DNA from: Streptomyces spinoverrucosus
Lineage (GTDB): Bacteria > Actinomycetota > Actinomycetes > Streptomycetales > Streptomycetaceae
Length of the DNA: 47,759 nt
Direction of reading: 5' to 3'
Assembly (NCBI RefSeq): GCF_006539505.1
Contig: NZ_BJND01000069.1
Coordinates: forward strand, 1 to 47,759
Shown piece after piece: positions 22,852 through 31,520 of this stretch (position 1 is its first letter; every line of letters begins with the position of its first letter). The notes beneath the pieces were generated by a model, which had not been told where the DNA came from, searched no databases, and saw nothing but the letters and a program-made list of their open reading frames with translations. The position numbers and the translations under genes were made by a program.

Positions 22852-23571
22852 ATGCTTGTCGCCGCCGCAGTCTGCCCCTGTCCGCCGCTGCTCGTGCCCG
22901 CGGTCGCCGCGGGTGCCGCGCCCGAGCTGGACGCCGCCCGCGCCGCGTGCACGGACGCGCTGGGGGTGCTTGCCGCCGCCCGGCCCGACCGGCTGATCGT
23001 CGTCGGGCCCATGCGGCAGGGCGAGGTCGAGACCTACCCGGAGGGCACGCACGGCTCGTTCCGCGGCTTCGGCGTCGACGTCGACGTACGACTGGGCCGG
23101 GAGAAGGCGGCCGACGCGGACGTACGGCGGGTCCTTCCGCCGTCGCTCGCCGTCGCCGCGTGGCTGCTGGACCGCACGGGGTGGTCGGATGCCCCGATCG
23201 AGGGACTCGCCGTGGGGGAACTTCTCGCGCCCGAGCGGTGTATGCGCCTCGGCAGGGACCTCGCCGCCGAGGCCGGGCGGGTGGCGCTGCTGGTGATGGG
23301 CGACGCCAGCGCGTGCCGCTCACTGAAGGCGCCGGGCTATCTCGACGAGCGGGCGGAGCCCTTTGACGCGGCGGTCGGGCGGGCGCTGGGGTCGGCGGAC
23401 CTCGCGGCTCTGGAGGCGCTCGATGTGGAGCTCGCGCGCCGGCTGATGGTGTCGGGGCGCGCGCCCTGGCAGGTGCTCGCGGGGGCGGCCGCGGGCGCCG
23501 GGCTCGGCGGTGCGCTGTTGTATGAGGACGCGCCGTATGGAGTGGGGTACGTGGTGGCGTCCTGGTCGTAG
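22852..23571 (+). CDS. Class III extradiol dioxygenase-like (LigB-fold) protein
   Basis: 239-aa protein with VAAAVCPCPPLLVPAVA at the start and DRLIVVGP around residue 45, followed by VLPPSLAVAAWLL and VMGDASACRS. It resembles the actinobacterial LigB-like protein found between miaB and miaA. In true class III dioxygenases the metal is held by two His and one Glu; the usual HGxP-type His is not obvious here, so it may not be an oxygenase. The start has a -10-like hexamer 7 nt upstream. Confidence 0.75.
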   Translation: MLVAAAVCPCPPLLVPAVAAGAAPELDAARAACTDALGVLAAARPDRLIVVGPMRQGEVETYPEGTHGSFRGFGVDVDVRLGREKAADADVRRVLPPSLAVAAWLLDRTGWSDAPIEGLAVGELLAPERCMRLGRDLAAEAGRVALLVMGDASACRSLKAPGYLDERAEPFDAAVGRALGSADLAALEALDVELARRLMVSGRAPWQVLAGAAAGAGLGGALLYEDAPYGVGYVVASWS

Positions 23572-23592
23572 GGGCGGAACCAGGGTGCGAGG

Positions 23593-23647
23593 CCGCCGGA
23601 AAAAACGGCGGACGGCCGGGAGCGCTGTGCTCCGCGGCCGTCCGCCG
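23593..23647. terminator. Pair of overlapping, mutually exclusive hairpins
   Basis: CCGCCG (23593-23598) pairs with CGGCGG (23606-23611). Alternatively GGCGGACGGCC (23607-23617) pairs with GGCCGTCCGCC (23636-23646), with an inner GGAGC/GCTCC stem. It lies between convergent genes and is a likely bidirectional terminator. Confidence 0.65.
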
Positions 23648-23736
23648 TACCGTATGCCCTGGTCTGCGCTTGCCGTCGGCTCCGTGTCGGCTCGGCCGTC
23701 AGCTCTCTCTGCTGACGGCTCTCTGCTCCCGGCTGT

Positions 23737-24006
23737 TCAGGAGGCCGGCGGCGGGCCGCTCGGCGGCGTGGTGGTCCCGCCTCCCGTGTCCTTTTCGTCC
23801 TTGTGCGCGAGCCGGTCCACGGCGCCCTTGGCCTTGTCGGTGCCCGTATGGATCTTGTCGCTGTACTTGCCCTTGGTCCGCTCGTCGACCACCTTCGCGG
23901 CCCTGTCGATGCCGTGCTGGATCTTGTCCTCGTGCCGCTGCGCGAGGTCGGAGACCTTGCCCTTGGCCGGGGCGAGCTTGGCCTTCAGATTGTTGAAAAG
24001 ACCCAT
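23737..24006 (-). CDS. MT0933-type antitoxin-like protein
   Basis: 89-aa basic/acidic helical protein: MGLFNNLKAKLAPAKGKVSD, then DKIQHGIDRAAKVVDERTKGKYSDKIHTGTDKAKGAVDRLA. This D-K-I-x-x-G-x-D-K-A repeat is the hallmark of the mycobacterial MT0933 antitoxin family. No toxin gene is adjacent; in Streptomyces these are usually solitary, so a toxin-antitoxin role is doubtful. It follows the 90-aa gene by 24 nt and is probably co-transcribed. Confidence 0.8.
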   Translation of the reverse strand: MGLFNNLKAKLAPAKGKVSDLAQRHEDKIQHGIDRAAKVVDERTKGKYSDKIHTGTDKAKGAVDRLAHKDEKDTGGGTTTPPSGPPPAS

Positions 24007-24030
24007 GGTTCACCTTCCCTCGCGGGACTG

Positions 24031-24303
24031 CTACGTCCGGGCGCTTTCATCCGCCTCACTGTCGGCGGCCTTGCCGGGGGACTGCTGCTGGGGGATCTCG
24101 ACGGCCTCCGGGGCGTCGCCCTCGTCGCCCTCCTTCACCGCGGCCGGCTCCGTCCCGGCCCCGGCGTCGGTCTCGCCGGATCCCTTCGCTTCCGCAGTCC
24201 CGTCCGCCTCGGACGCGGCCGACGGCTGGTCGGCCTGAGCCTCGGCGGTCGACGCCTCCTCCTTGGCCTTCGACCTGCGGAGAAGTCGCGCAAAAACGCC
24301 CAT
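24031..24303 (-). CDS. Small acidic, low-complexity protein
   Basis: 90-aa protein starting MGVFARLLRRSKAKEEAST; after the basic helix the rest is Glu/Ala/Asp/Gly-rich and likely disordered. The MG-[VL]-F start resembles the neighbouring antitoxin-like protein (MGLFNNLKAK), so the two may share localisation or ancestry of the N-terminus. The function is unknown. GGAG lies about 5 nt before the ATG. Confidence 0.7.
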   Translation of the reverse strand: MGVFARLLRRSKAKEEASTAEAQADQPSAASEADGTAEAKGSGETDAGAGTEPAAVKEGDEGDAPEAVEIPQQQSPGKAADSEADESART

Positions 24304-24509
24304 ATCAACTCCATACGTTACTCGTGCGGGCGAAATCCCGCGTCGCTATGGGTCCCCTTCCCGGGCGAAGTCGAGGAGCTCGGGGGAGCGTCCGTTTGCA
24401 TCACCCGGGTCGCCGCTTCCGAGAACCGGCGGCGTGAACCACGCAACGGGCAACGACTCCAGGTCGCCGCCGTCACGTAACTCGTTCGTGGGCGGGGTGC
24501 GAGGTTTGC

Positions 24510-24521
24510 GAGACTGGTGCG
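24510..24521 (+). promoter_or_regulatory. Possible leaderless -10 of miaA
   Basis: GAGACT (24510-24515) plus 6 nt to the GTG at 24522. No SD is visible. Confidence 0.3.
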
Positions 24522-25460
24522 GTGAGCAGCGCACTTCCCGCCCCCCGAGTCATCGCCGTCGTCGGACCGACCGCGGCCGGAAAGTCCGATCTGGGTGTCT
24601 ACCTGGCCCAGCAGCTCGGCGGGGAGGTCGTCAACGCGGACTCCATGCAGCTCTACCGGGGGATGGACATCGGCACCGCCAAGCTGACGCCCGAGGAGCG
24701 CGCCGGCATCCCGCACCATCTGCTGGACATCTGGGACGTAACGGTCACGGCCTCCGTCGCCGAGTACCAGCGGCTCGCCCGGGAGCGGATCGACGCCCTG
24801 CTCGCGGAGGGACGCTGGCCGATCCTCGTCGGCGGCTCCGGACTGTACGTCCGTGGGGCGGTCGACAACCTGGAGTTCCCCGGCACCGACCCCGAGGTCA
24901 GGGCCCGGCTGGAGGAGGAGCTCACGCTGCGCGGCTCCGGCGCGCTGCACGCCCGCCTCGCCGCCGCCGATCCCGAGGCCGCGCGGGCGATCCTGCCCAG
25001 CAACGGCCGCCGAATCGTCCGGGCGCTGGAGGTGATCGAGATCACCGGCATGCCCTTCACCGCGAACCTCCCGGGCCACGACTCGGTCTACGACACCGTG
25101 CAGATCGGCGTCGACGTGGCGCGTCCCGAACTCGACGAGCGCATCGCGCGCCGGGTCGACCGGATGTGGGAGGCCGGGCTCGTCGAGGAAGTGCGCGCAC
25201 TTCAGGCGCAGGGGTTGCGCGAGGGGCGTACGGCGTCGCGCGCGCTCGGCTACCAGCAGGTGCTCGCGGCGCTCGCCGGTGAGTGCACGATGGAGGAGGC
25301 CCGGGCCGAGACCGTCCGGGCCACCAAACGCTTCGCGCGCCGTCAGGATTCATGGTTCAGGCGCGATCCACGGGTGCATTGGCTCAGTGGGGCCGCGGCG
25401 GACCTCACGGAACTTCCGCGGCAGGCCCTGGCATTGGTCGAACGACCGGTTACAGCCTGA
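24522..25460 (+). CDS. miaA: tRNA dimethylallyltransferase MiaA
   Basis: 312-aa enzyme that prenylates A37 of tRNAs reading UNN codons, preparing the MiaB substrate. P-loop GPTAAGKS at residues 15-22; DSMQLYRGMDIGTAKLTPEER and VGGSGLYVRGAVD are family motifs; the C-terminus TKRFARRQDSWFRRDPRVHWL is conserved. GTG start. Streptomyces miaA also affects translation of the TTA codon through tRNA-Leu modification (knowledge from bldA studies). Confidence 0.97.
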   Translation: MSSALPAPRVIAVVGPTAAGKSDLGVYLAQQLGGEVVNADSMQLYRGMDIGTAKLTPEERAGIPHHLLDIWDVTVTASVAEYQRLARERIDALLAEGRWPILVGGSGLYVRGAVDNLEFPGTDPEVRARLEEELTLRGSGALHARLAAADPEAARAILPSNGRRIVRALEVIEITGMPFTANLPGHDSVYDTVQIGVDVARPELDERIARRVDRMWEAGLVEEVRALQAQGLREGRTASRALGYQQVLAALAGECTMEEARAETVRATKRFARRQDSWFRRDPRVHWLSGAAADLTELPRQALALVERPVTA

Positions 25461-25568
25461 TCACGTGATGGCATCGGGACGCTCCGGCCGTCATCCGGGC
25501 CTGCGGCGCCGTGCCATCATCGAGCTTCGATCGACCAAGTGGAGTCCTAGTTGGGAGGGCGCGTGGCG

Positions 25569-26123
25569 ATGGAGGCCGGCCCTCGCGACACTGCACAAGG
25601 CGCTGAGTACGCCACCACCGGGAGTGGCGAAACGGAGCGGGACGACGAGGTTCGTTCGAGCACCGACGGGCAGGGCCGTCAGGGTCCGGAGGGGGACGGT
25701 CGTCTGAGCCCCGATGGGCCCGACGAGGCGCCCGAGGGTGTGACCGACGACGGTCCCGAGCCGGACGAGATGTTCGTGAGCGGCCCCGAGGTCGAGGTCG
25801 AGCTGCGCCCGCAGCGCCGACTGCGCCTGTGGCAGCTGGCTCCGATCGTGGGCCTGGCCGCGTTGGGCTCCCTGATGTTCGCGTTCCCGCTGGCCTTCGA
25901 CTTCGGTGACAGCGGGGCCGTGATCGCCATGCTGGGGCTGCTGATCTGCTCCTGCGCGGCGGGCTGGGGGATGATGGCCGCCCGCAAGGTCGGCTACACC
26001 TGGCCAGGACTGCCGCAGCGGGGATCGGGGCGCCGGCCGGACTGGCGGGTCGTGCTCGCGTACGTGGTCGTGGTCGCCGCGGTCGTCGTACTGGCGGTGT
26101 GGCGGGTGGCTCGGCTGCGCTGA
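25569..26123 (+). CDS. Membrane protein of unknown function
   Basis: 184-aa protein. The first ~90 residues are Gly/Glu/Asp-rich and likely disordered, followed by three TM helices: LWQLAPIVGLAALGSLMFAF, SGAVIAMLGLLICSCAAGWG and WRVVLAYVVVVAAVVVLAVW. Start uncertain: GGGAGG at 25553-25558 lies 10 nt before this ATG and 4 nt before an in-frame GTG at 25563. It lies between miaA and dapF as in other Streptomyces. Confidence 0.75.
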   Translation: MEAGPRDTAQGAEYATTGSGETERDDEVRSSTDGQGRQGPEGDGRLSPDGPDEAPEGVTDDGPEPDEMFVSGPEVEVELRPQRRLRLWQLAPIVGLAALGSLMFAFPLAFDFGDSGAVIAMLGLLICSCAAGWGMMAARKVGYTWPGLPQRGSGRRPDWRVVLAYVVVVAAVVVLAVWRVARLR

Positions 26124-26180
26124 GGCCGGGGTTGCCGCGGGGCCGGTGTCCGTCGGCGACCAGGTGTCGTAGCCACCCCG

Positions 26181-26192
26181 TACGATCGAGGA
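26181..26192 (+). promoter_or_regulatory. Leaderless -10 of dapF
   Basis: TACGAT (26181-26186) plus 6 nt to the ATG at 26193. GAGGA lies directly before the ATG but is too close to be a normal SD. Confidence 0.45.
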
Positions 26193-27062
26193 ATGAGCAC
26201 GCGGATCGCCTTCCTCAAGGGTCACGGCACCGAGAACGACTTCGTGATCGTCCCGGACCCCGAGAACGCCATCGACCTGCCCCCGGCCGCCGTCGCCGCG
26301 CTGTGCGACCGCCGCGCGGGCATTGGCGGTGACGGCCTGCTGCATGTCGTGCGGTCCGCCGCGCACCCCGAGGCCAAGGAGCTGGCGGCCGAGGCGGAGT
26401 GGTTCATGGACTACCGCAACAGCGACGGCTCGATCGCGGAGATGTGCGGCAACGGCGTACGGGTGTTCGCGCGCTACCTCCAGCGTGCCGGTCATGTGGC
26501 CGAAGGGGACATCGCCGTCGCCACGCGCGGGGGCGTGAAGACCGTGCACCTCGCCAAGGACGGTGACGTCACCGTCGGCATGGGCAGGGCGCGGCTCCCC
26601 GAGGGAGACGTCACGGTGAGTGTCGGCGAGCGCAGCTGGCCCGCGCGGAACGTGAACATGGGCAACCCGCACGCCGTGGCGTTCGTGGACGACCTCGCGG
26701 ACGCCGGCGACCTGCTCTCGCCGCCGCCGTTCAGCCCGGCCACGGCCTACCCGGACGGTGTGAACGTCGAGTTCGTCATCGACCGCGGCCCCCGGCACGT
26801 GGCGATGCGCGTGCACGAACGGGGCTCCGGCGAGACCCGCTCCTGCGGCACGGGCGCGTGCGCCGTCGCCGTGGCCACGGCCCGCCGCGACGGCGCCGAA
26901 CCGGCCGTCACCGGCACTCCGGCGACGTACACCGTGGACGTCCCCGGCGGACGCCTGGTGATCACCGAACGCCCCGACGGCGAGATCGAGATGACCGGCC
27001 CGGCGGTGATCGTCGCCGAGGGCGAGATCGACGCGGAGTGGCTTGCGGGCGTGGTCGGCTGA
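26193..27062 (+). CDS. dapF: Diaminopimelate epimerase DapF
   Basis: 289-aa racemase converting LL- to meso-diaminopimelate for lysine and peptidoglycan synthesis. Catalytic cysteines are C85 (EMCGNG) and C218 (RSCGTGACA). The opening FLKGHGTENDFV and YRNSDGS motifs are typical. Cytoplasmic, no cofactor. Confidence 0.97.
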   Translation: MSTRIAFLKGHGTENDFVIVPDPENAIDLPPAAVAALCDRRAGIGGDGLLHVVRSAAHPEAKELAAEAEWFMDYRNSDGSIAEMCGNGVRVFARYLQRAGHVAEGDIAVATRGGVKTVHLAKDGDVTVGMGRARLPEGDVTVSVGERSWPARNVNMGNPHAVAFVDDLADAGDLLSPPPFSPATAYPDGVNVEFVIDRGPRHVAMRVHERGSGETRSCGTGACAVAVATARRDGAEPAVTGTPATYTVDVPGGRLVITERPDGEIEMTGPAVIVAEGEIDAEWLAGVVG

Positions 27063-27225
27063 CGGGGGATGTGATGTTCGGGCGCGCTCCGCTGAGATGC
27101 CTGATGTCGGTGCCCGGCCGCTCCAGTTCATGCCGTGCCCAGGCATAAACATCCAAACCGTCGCTCGAATGGGTGATCCGTTTCACGCTGGGCCAGAGGC
27201 GGTCAGGAGCGCGTGGTCGGGTCGA

Positions 27226-27231
27226 TAGCAT
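27226..27231 (+). promoter_or_regulatory. Possible -10 of rshA
   Basis: TAGCAT at 27226-27231 about 95 nt before the rshA ATG in the 264-nt dapF-rshA gap. No good -35. The rest of the gap holds nothing I can name. Confidence 0.25.
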
Positions 27232-27326
27232 CAAGCACCGGCCCGGACGGGGGAGATGTCGCCAACCCCTGAGCCGTGTCCGCCATGGGGCACCCCGTTC
27301 GCCGGTCCACGCAGCCGGAGGTGCCC

Positions 27327-29585
27327 ATGAGTGCGGAGGCCACGAACCCTGCGACCCCAGGCGCTGTATCGGGCCCGATGACAGGCCCATCAGGTCCAAT
27401 GACAGGCCCCACGCCCGCGTCGGCGCCCCGCAGACGGTCGCTCCCCAGGATCGACCTGCGCCGCCTGGGCCGCGCCGCACTGCTCGGCTCCGCCACCCGC
27501 GACCGGCTGCCCGACGCCATCGGCCACGTCGTCGACGCTCACCGCGCCCACCACCCCGACGCCGACCTCGAACCCCTGCGCCGCGCCTACGTCCTGGCCG
27601 AGTCCTCGCACCGCGGCCAGATGCGCAAGAGCGGCGAGCCGTACATCACGCACCCGCTCGCCGTCACCCTCATCCTCGCCGAACTCGGCGCCGAGACCAC
27701 GACCTTGACGGCTTCTCTCCTCCACGACACCGTCGAGGACACCGACGTGACCCTCGCTCAGGTGCGCGAGCAGTTCGGCGAGGAGGTCCGCTACCTCGTC
27801 GACGGCGTCACCAAACTGGAGAAGGTCGACTACGGCGCCGCCGCCGAGCCCGAGACCTTCCGCAAGATGCTCGTCGCCACCGGCAACGACGTCCGGGTGA
27901 TGTCGATCAAACTCGCCGACCGCCTGCACAACATGCGCACCCTCGGCGTGATGCGCCCCGAGAAACAGGCCCGCATCGCCAAGGTCACCCGGGACGTCCT
28001 CATCCCACTCGCCGAACGGCTCGGCGTCCAGGCCCTCAAGACCGAACTGGAAGACCTGGTCTTCGCGATCCTCCACCCCGAGGAGTACGAGCACACCCGC
28101 GCGATGATCGCCGAGAACGCGTCCCGCCCCGACGACCCGCTCGCCGAGATCGCCGACGAGATGCGCGCCGTACTGAACGAGGCCGACATCCCCTCCGAAG
28201 TCCTCATCCGCCCCCGGCACTTCGTCTCCCTGCACCGCGTCTCCCGCAAGCGCGGCCGGTTGCGCGGCTGCGACTTCGGCCGGCTGCTGGTGCTGGTGAA
28301 CGAGGACGCGGACTGTTACGGCGTCCTGGGCGAACTCCACACCTGTATGACACCCGTCGTCTCGGAGTTCAAGGACTTCATCGCCGTACCGAAGTTCAAC
28401 CTGTACCAGTCGCTGCACACCGCCCTCGCCCGCGCGGACGGCCAGGTCGCCGAGGTCCTCATCCGCACCCACCAGATGCACAAGGTGGCGGAGGCCGGCG
28501 TCATCGCGCTCGGCAACCCCTATGCGCCGCCCGCCTCCGACGACCCGGCCGACGGCGAGCGCGCCGACCCCACCCGCCCCGGCTGGCTCTCCCGCCTCCT
28601 CGAATGGCAGCGGGCCGCGCCCGATCCCGACACCTTCTGGTCCACCCTGCGCGAGGACCTCGCCCAGGACCGTGAGATCACCGTCTTCCGCCCCGACGGC
28701 GGCACCCTCGGCCTGCCCGAGGGCGCGAGCTGCGTGGACGCCGCGTACGCGCAGTACGGCGAGGACGCGCACGCGTGCATCGGCGCCCGCGTCAACGGGC
28801 GTCTCGCAACGCTGAGCACCGTCCTGAAGGACGGCGACACCGTCCAGCTCCTCATGGGCCAGGACCCCGCCTCCGAACCCTCCAGGGAGTGGCTCGAACA
28901 CGCCCACACACCGGCCGCTCGGATCGCCATCCAGCGGTGGCTGGCGGCGCATCCGACGGCTGCGGAGACGGGTGCGCCGGAGACGAGCTTGAGGGATGCA
29001 GGGGAGCAGGGCCCCAGGGGCGGGGTGGAGCTGGAGCCGAGCCCTGGAGGTGTCGCCGGGAGCCCCGCCTCGCGGACCACATTGGCCACTTCGGCCACTT
29101 CTGCCACTCCGGCCTCGAGAGCCTCGGCTCCCACCGACGCCGTGGTCGTCGACCGCCCCGGCGCGAGCGTTCGGCTGGCCCGCTGCTGTACGCCTGTACC
29201 GCCCGACGAGGTCACCGGCTTCGTCGTGCGCGGGGGAGTGGTGACCGTCCACCGCGTGGAGTGCGCCGCCGTGGCGCGAATGAAGAGCGCGGGGCGCGCG
29301 GAGGTGGGCGTGCGCTGGGGGGAGACGACGGAATGCCGGGTCACGCTGGTCGCTGAATCGTTCGGCCGCCCCCACCTCCTCGCCGACCTGACCGAGGCCA
29401 TCGCCCTGGAAGGCGCCGAGATCGTCTCGGCCACCGTCGAACCCCCGACCCAGCAGCGCGTACGCCACACCTACACCCTCCAACTGGCGGACGCCGCCCA
29501 CCTGCCCGCCCTTATGCGCGCGATGCGGAATGTGGCGGGGGTGTACGACGTGAGCCGGGCGCAGCATCACGTGTCGGCGTGGTGA
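27327..29585 (+). CDS. rshA: RelA/SpoT homologue RshA (divergent synthetase)
   Basis: 752-aa multidomain alarmone enzyme. HD hydrolase domain intact: H109 (THPLAV), H133-D134 and E-D in LLHDTVEDTD, KLADRLHNMRT. Synthetase domain about 290-430 (RPRHFVSLHRVSRKRG, CDFGRLLVLV, FNLYQSLHT, EVLIRT); the usual G-Y-Q-S is L-Y-Q-S and AAHWxYK is replaced by IALGNPY, so it is divergent. TGS about 450-510, a Pro/Ala linker, zinc-finger-like RLARCCTPVPPDE with H and C downstream, and ACT at the end. The ATG at 27327 has GGAGGT 4 nt upstream; an upstream GTG at 27276 is rejected. It corresponds to the second RSH of Streptomyces. Confidence 0.92.
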   Translation: MSAEATNPATPGAVSGPMTGPSGPMTGPTPASAPRRRSLPRIDLRRLGRAALLGSATRDRLPDAIGHVVDAHRAHHPDADLEPLRRAYVLAESSHRGQMRKSGEPYITHPLAVTLILAELGAETTTLTASLLHDTVEDTDVTLAQVREQFGEEVRYLVDGVTKLEKVDYGAAAEPETFRKMLVATGNDVRVMSIKLADRLHNMRTLGVMRPEKQARIAKVTRDVLIPLAERLGVQALKTELEDLVFAILHPEEYEHTRAMIAENASRPDDPLAEIADEMRAVLNEADIPSEVLIRPRHFVSLHRVSRKRGRLRGCDFGRLLVLVNEDADCYGVLGELHTCMTPVVSEFKDFIAVPKFNLYQSLHTALARADGQVAEVLIRTHQMHKVAEAGVIALGNPYAPPASDDPADGERADPTRPGWLSRLLEWQRAAPDPDTFWSTLREDLAQDREITVFRPDGGTLGLPEGASCVDAAYAQYGEDAHACIGARVNGRLATLSTVLKDGDTVQLLMGQDPASEPSREWLEHAHTPAARIAIQRWLAAHPTAAETGAPETSLRDAGEQGPRGGVELEPSPGGVAGSPASRTTLATSATSATPASRASAPTDAVVVDRPGASVRLARCCTPVPPDEVTGFVVRGGVVTVHRVECAAVARMKSAGRAEVGVRWGETTECRVTLVAESFGRPHLLADLTEAIALEGAEIVSATVEPPTQQRVRHTYTLQLADAAHLPALMRAMRNVAGVYDVSRAQHHVSAW

Positions 29586-29681
29586 GCGGGGCGTGGCCTG
29601 ACCGTCGCCGTCGTGAGACGCACCCACGCGCGCGTGCGGCGCCCTCAGGCCGCGTCTGGCGGCCGCCTGTCAGACCCCGAC

Positions 29682-29700
29682 CGCACCCCGTTCGGGTGCG
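29682..29700 (+). terminator. Hairpin downstream of rshA
   Basis: CGCACCC (29682-29688) pairs with GGGTGCG (29694-29700) around a 5-nt loop, in the 166-nt gap before the peptidase gene. No U run. Confidence 0.45.
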
Positions 29701-29751
29701 CCCGGCGCGCGTCGTCGTCGTGTCGTAGGCGCGCGCTGATAGCCGTAACCC

Positions 29752-31335
29752 ATGCTGCTCACCTCCCACGACAGGGCTCTCCGGCCCGCCGCCGACGCCC
29801 CCGGAACCCGCACCAGCGCCCTCAAGGCCCGCATCGGTGCCCTGAAGGCACCCCGTCGGCTGAAAGCGGCCCTGGTCGCCTCCGCCGCCTCCGTCTGTCT
29901 CGTCGCCGCGAGTGCCTCGCCCACCCCGCTGGGCGTCGGCGACCGCCTCTTCCCGTACCTCGGCAACCCGGGGTACGACGTGACGGCGTACGACCTGTCC
30001 TTCACCTATCCCGGCACCAACGACAAGCCGCTCCAGGCCGTCACCACGATCGACGCCGTAACGACCGCGCCCCTGTCGCGCGTCAACCTCGACTTCGCCC
30101 GCGGCAAGGTCACCTCGGTCGAGATCGACGGTGAGGCGGCGTCCTTCGCCGCGGCCGGTGAGGACCTGGTGGTCACGCCGGACGAACAGTTGCCCGAGGG
30201 GGAGCGGGTGCGCATCACCGTGCGGCACACCAGTGACCCCATGACGTCCGGCGGACGGGAGGGAGGCTGGATCCGCACCGCCGACGGCCTCGCCATGGCC
30301 AACCAGGCCGACGCCGCCCACCTGGTCTTCCCGAGCAACGACCACCCGTCCGACAAGGCCCGCTTCACCTTCCGGATCACCGCCCCCAACGGCTACACGG
30401 CCGTCGCCAACGGCCTGCCCACCGACGTGCGGCCGGCCGGCACCACGACCACATGGACGTACCGCACCCAGCACCCCATGGCCACCGAACTCGCCCAGGT
30501 CTCGATCGGCCGCTCCACAGTGGTACGCCGCACAGGCCCGCACGGGCTCCCCCTGAGGGACGTCGTCCCGACCCGGCACAGGACGGCGCTCGAAAAGTGG
30601 CTCGCCAAGACTCCCGACCAGATCACGTGGATGGAGAGCAAGATCGGGCGGTACCCCTTCGAGACGTACGGCCTGCTCATCGCGGACGCCTCCACGGGCT
30701 TCGAGCTGGAGACGCAGACGCTCTCTCTCTTCGAGAGAGAGCTCTTCAACGACCCGGCCTTCCCCGAGTGGTACGTCGACGCGATCATGGTCCACGAACT
30801 GGCCCACCAGTGGTTCGGCAACAGTGTCAGCCCCCGCACCTGGTCCGACCTGTGGCTCAACGAGGGGCACGCGACCTGGTACGAGGCGCTGTACGCGGAG
30901 GAGAAGTCGGACCGGACACTGGAGGCACGGATGCGCGCGGCGTACGGCGCCTCCGACCGCTGGCGCGCCGCCGGCGGCCCGCCCGCCGCACCCAAGGTGC
31001 CCGAGTCCGACAGCCGCCTGGGGATCTTCCGGCCGAACGTCTACGACGGCGCCGCCCTGGTCCTCTACGCCCTCCGCCAGGAGATCGGACGCCCGGCGTT
31101 CGAAGACCTGGAACGGGCCTTTGTGAAGCGCCACAAGGACGGCTCGGCGACCACCGCCGACTTCGTGTCCCTGGCCTCCCGGATGGCCGGACGCGATCTG
31201 AGCGGCTTCTTCCAGGAGTGGCTGTACGGGGAGAAGACCCCGCCGATGCCGGGCCACCCGGACTGGAAGCCGACGGCGGCGGAGCCCACGGCCGGGCCCA
31301 AGGCCATGGAGCACAGGAAAACGGCGGCGGAATAA
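29752..31335 (+). CDS. Secreted M1-family (aminopeptidase N-like) metallopeptidase
   Basis: 527-aa zinc peptidase. A long basic N-region (residues 1-37) precedes the hydrophobic signal AALVASAASVCLVAASASP, so it is probably exported. The zinc site is H348-E349-x-x-H352 (VHELAHQWFG) with E371 in LWLNEGHATW. The exopeptidase GxMEN-type motif is replaced by TGFELETQT, as in the bacterial M1 subgroup. It lacks the C-terminal helical domain of full APN. ATG start without a clear SD. Confidence 0.88.
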   Translation: MLLTSHDRALRPAADAPGTRTSALKARIGALKAPRRLKAALVASAASVCLVAASASPTPLGVGDRLFPYLGNPGYDVTAYDLSFTYPGTNDKPLQAVTTIDAVTTAPLSRVNLDFARGKVTSVEIDGEAASFAAAGEDLVVTPDEQLPEGERVRITVRHTSDPMTSGGREGGWIRTADGLAMANQADAAHLVFPSNDHPSDKARFTFRITAPNGYTAVANGLPTDVRPAGTTTTWTYRTQHPMATELAQVSIGRSTVVRRTGPHGLPLRDVVPTRHRTALEKWLAKTPDQITWMESKIGRYPFETYGLLIADASTGFELETQTLSLFERELFNDPAFPEWYVDAIMVHELAHQWFGNSVSPRTWSDLWLNEGHATWYEALYAEEKSDRTLEARMRAAYGASDRWRAAGGPPAAPKVPESDSRLGIFRPNVYDGAALVLYALRQEIGRPAFEDLERAFVKRHKDGSATTADFVSLASRMAGRDLSGFFQEWLYGEKTPPMPGHPDWKPTAAEPTAGPKAMEHRKTAAE

Positions 31336-31520
31336 CACGGTGACGAGACGGGGCGTGCCGTGCGACCATCTTCAGGTCGGCGGCACGGGTGACGGGAATC
31401 TCCCGGGACACTCGTGCGTTGTGCAGGGTGACGGACCAGCTCCGCAAGTGGTCCGAAAACTCTGCCTGCGGTGCGCCCCGGTCGCCGCACATACGGAATC
31501 CCCAACGACGTAAGGACCCA

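Noticed and set aside
26165..26186. TGTCG-containing sequence 8 nt before the dapF -10
   Set aside because: The box reads TGTCGTAG, missing the GTG end of the motif, so it is at most a partial match.
27105..27126. TGTCGGTG upstream of rshA as a RecA-NDp promoter
   Set aside because: Eight nt downstream is CTCCAG, not a -10.
27390..29627. 745-codon minus-strand frame antisense to rshA
   Set aside because: No recognisable domains; mirror of the high-GC3 rshA frame.
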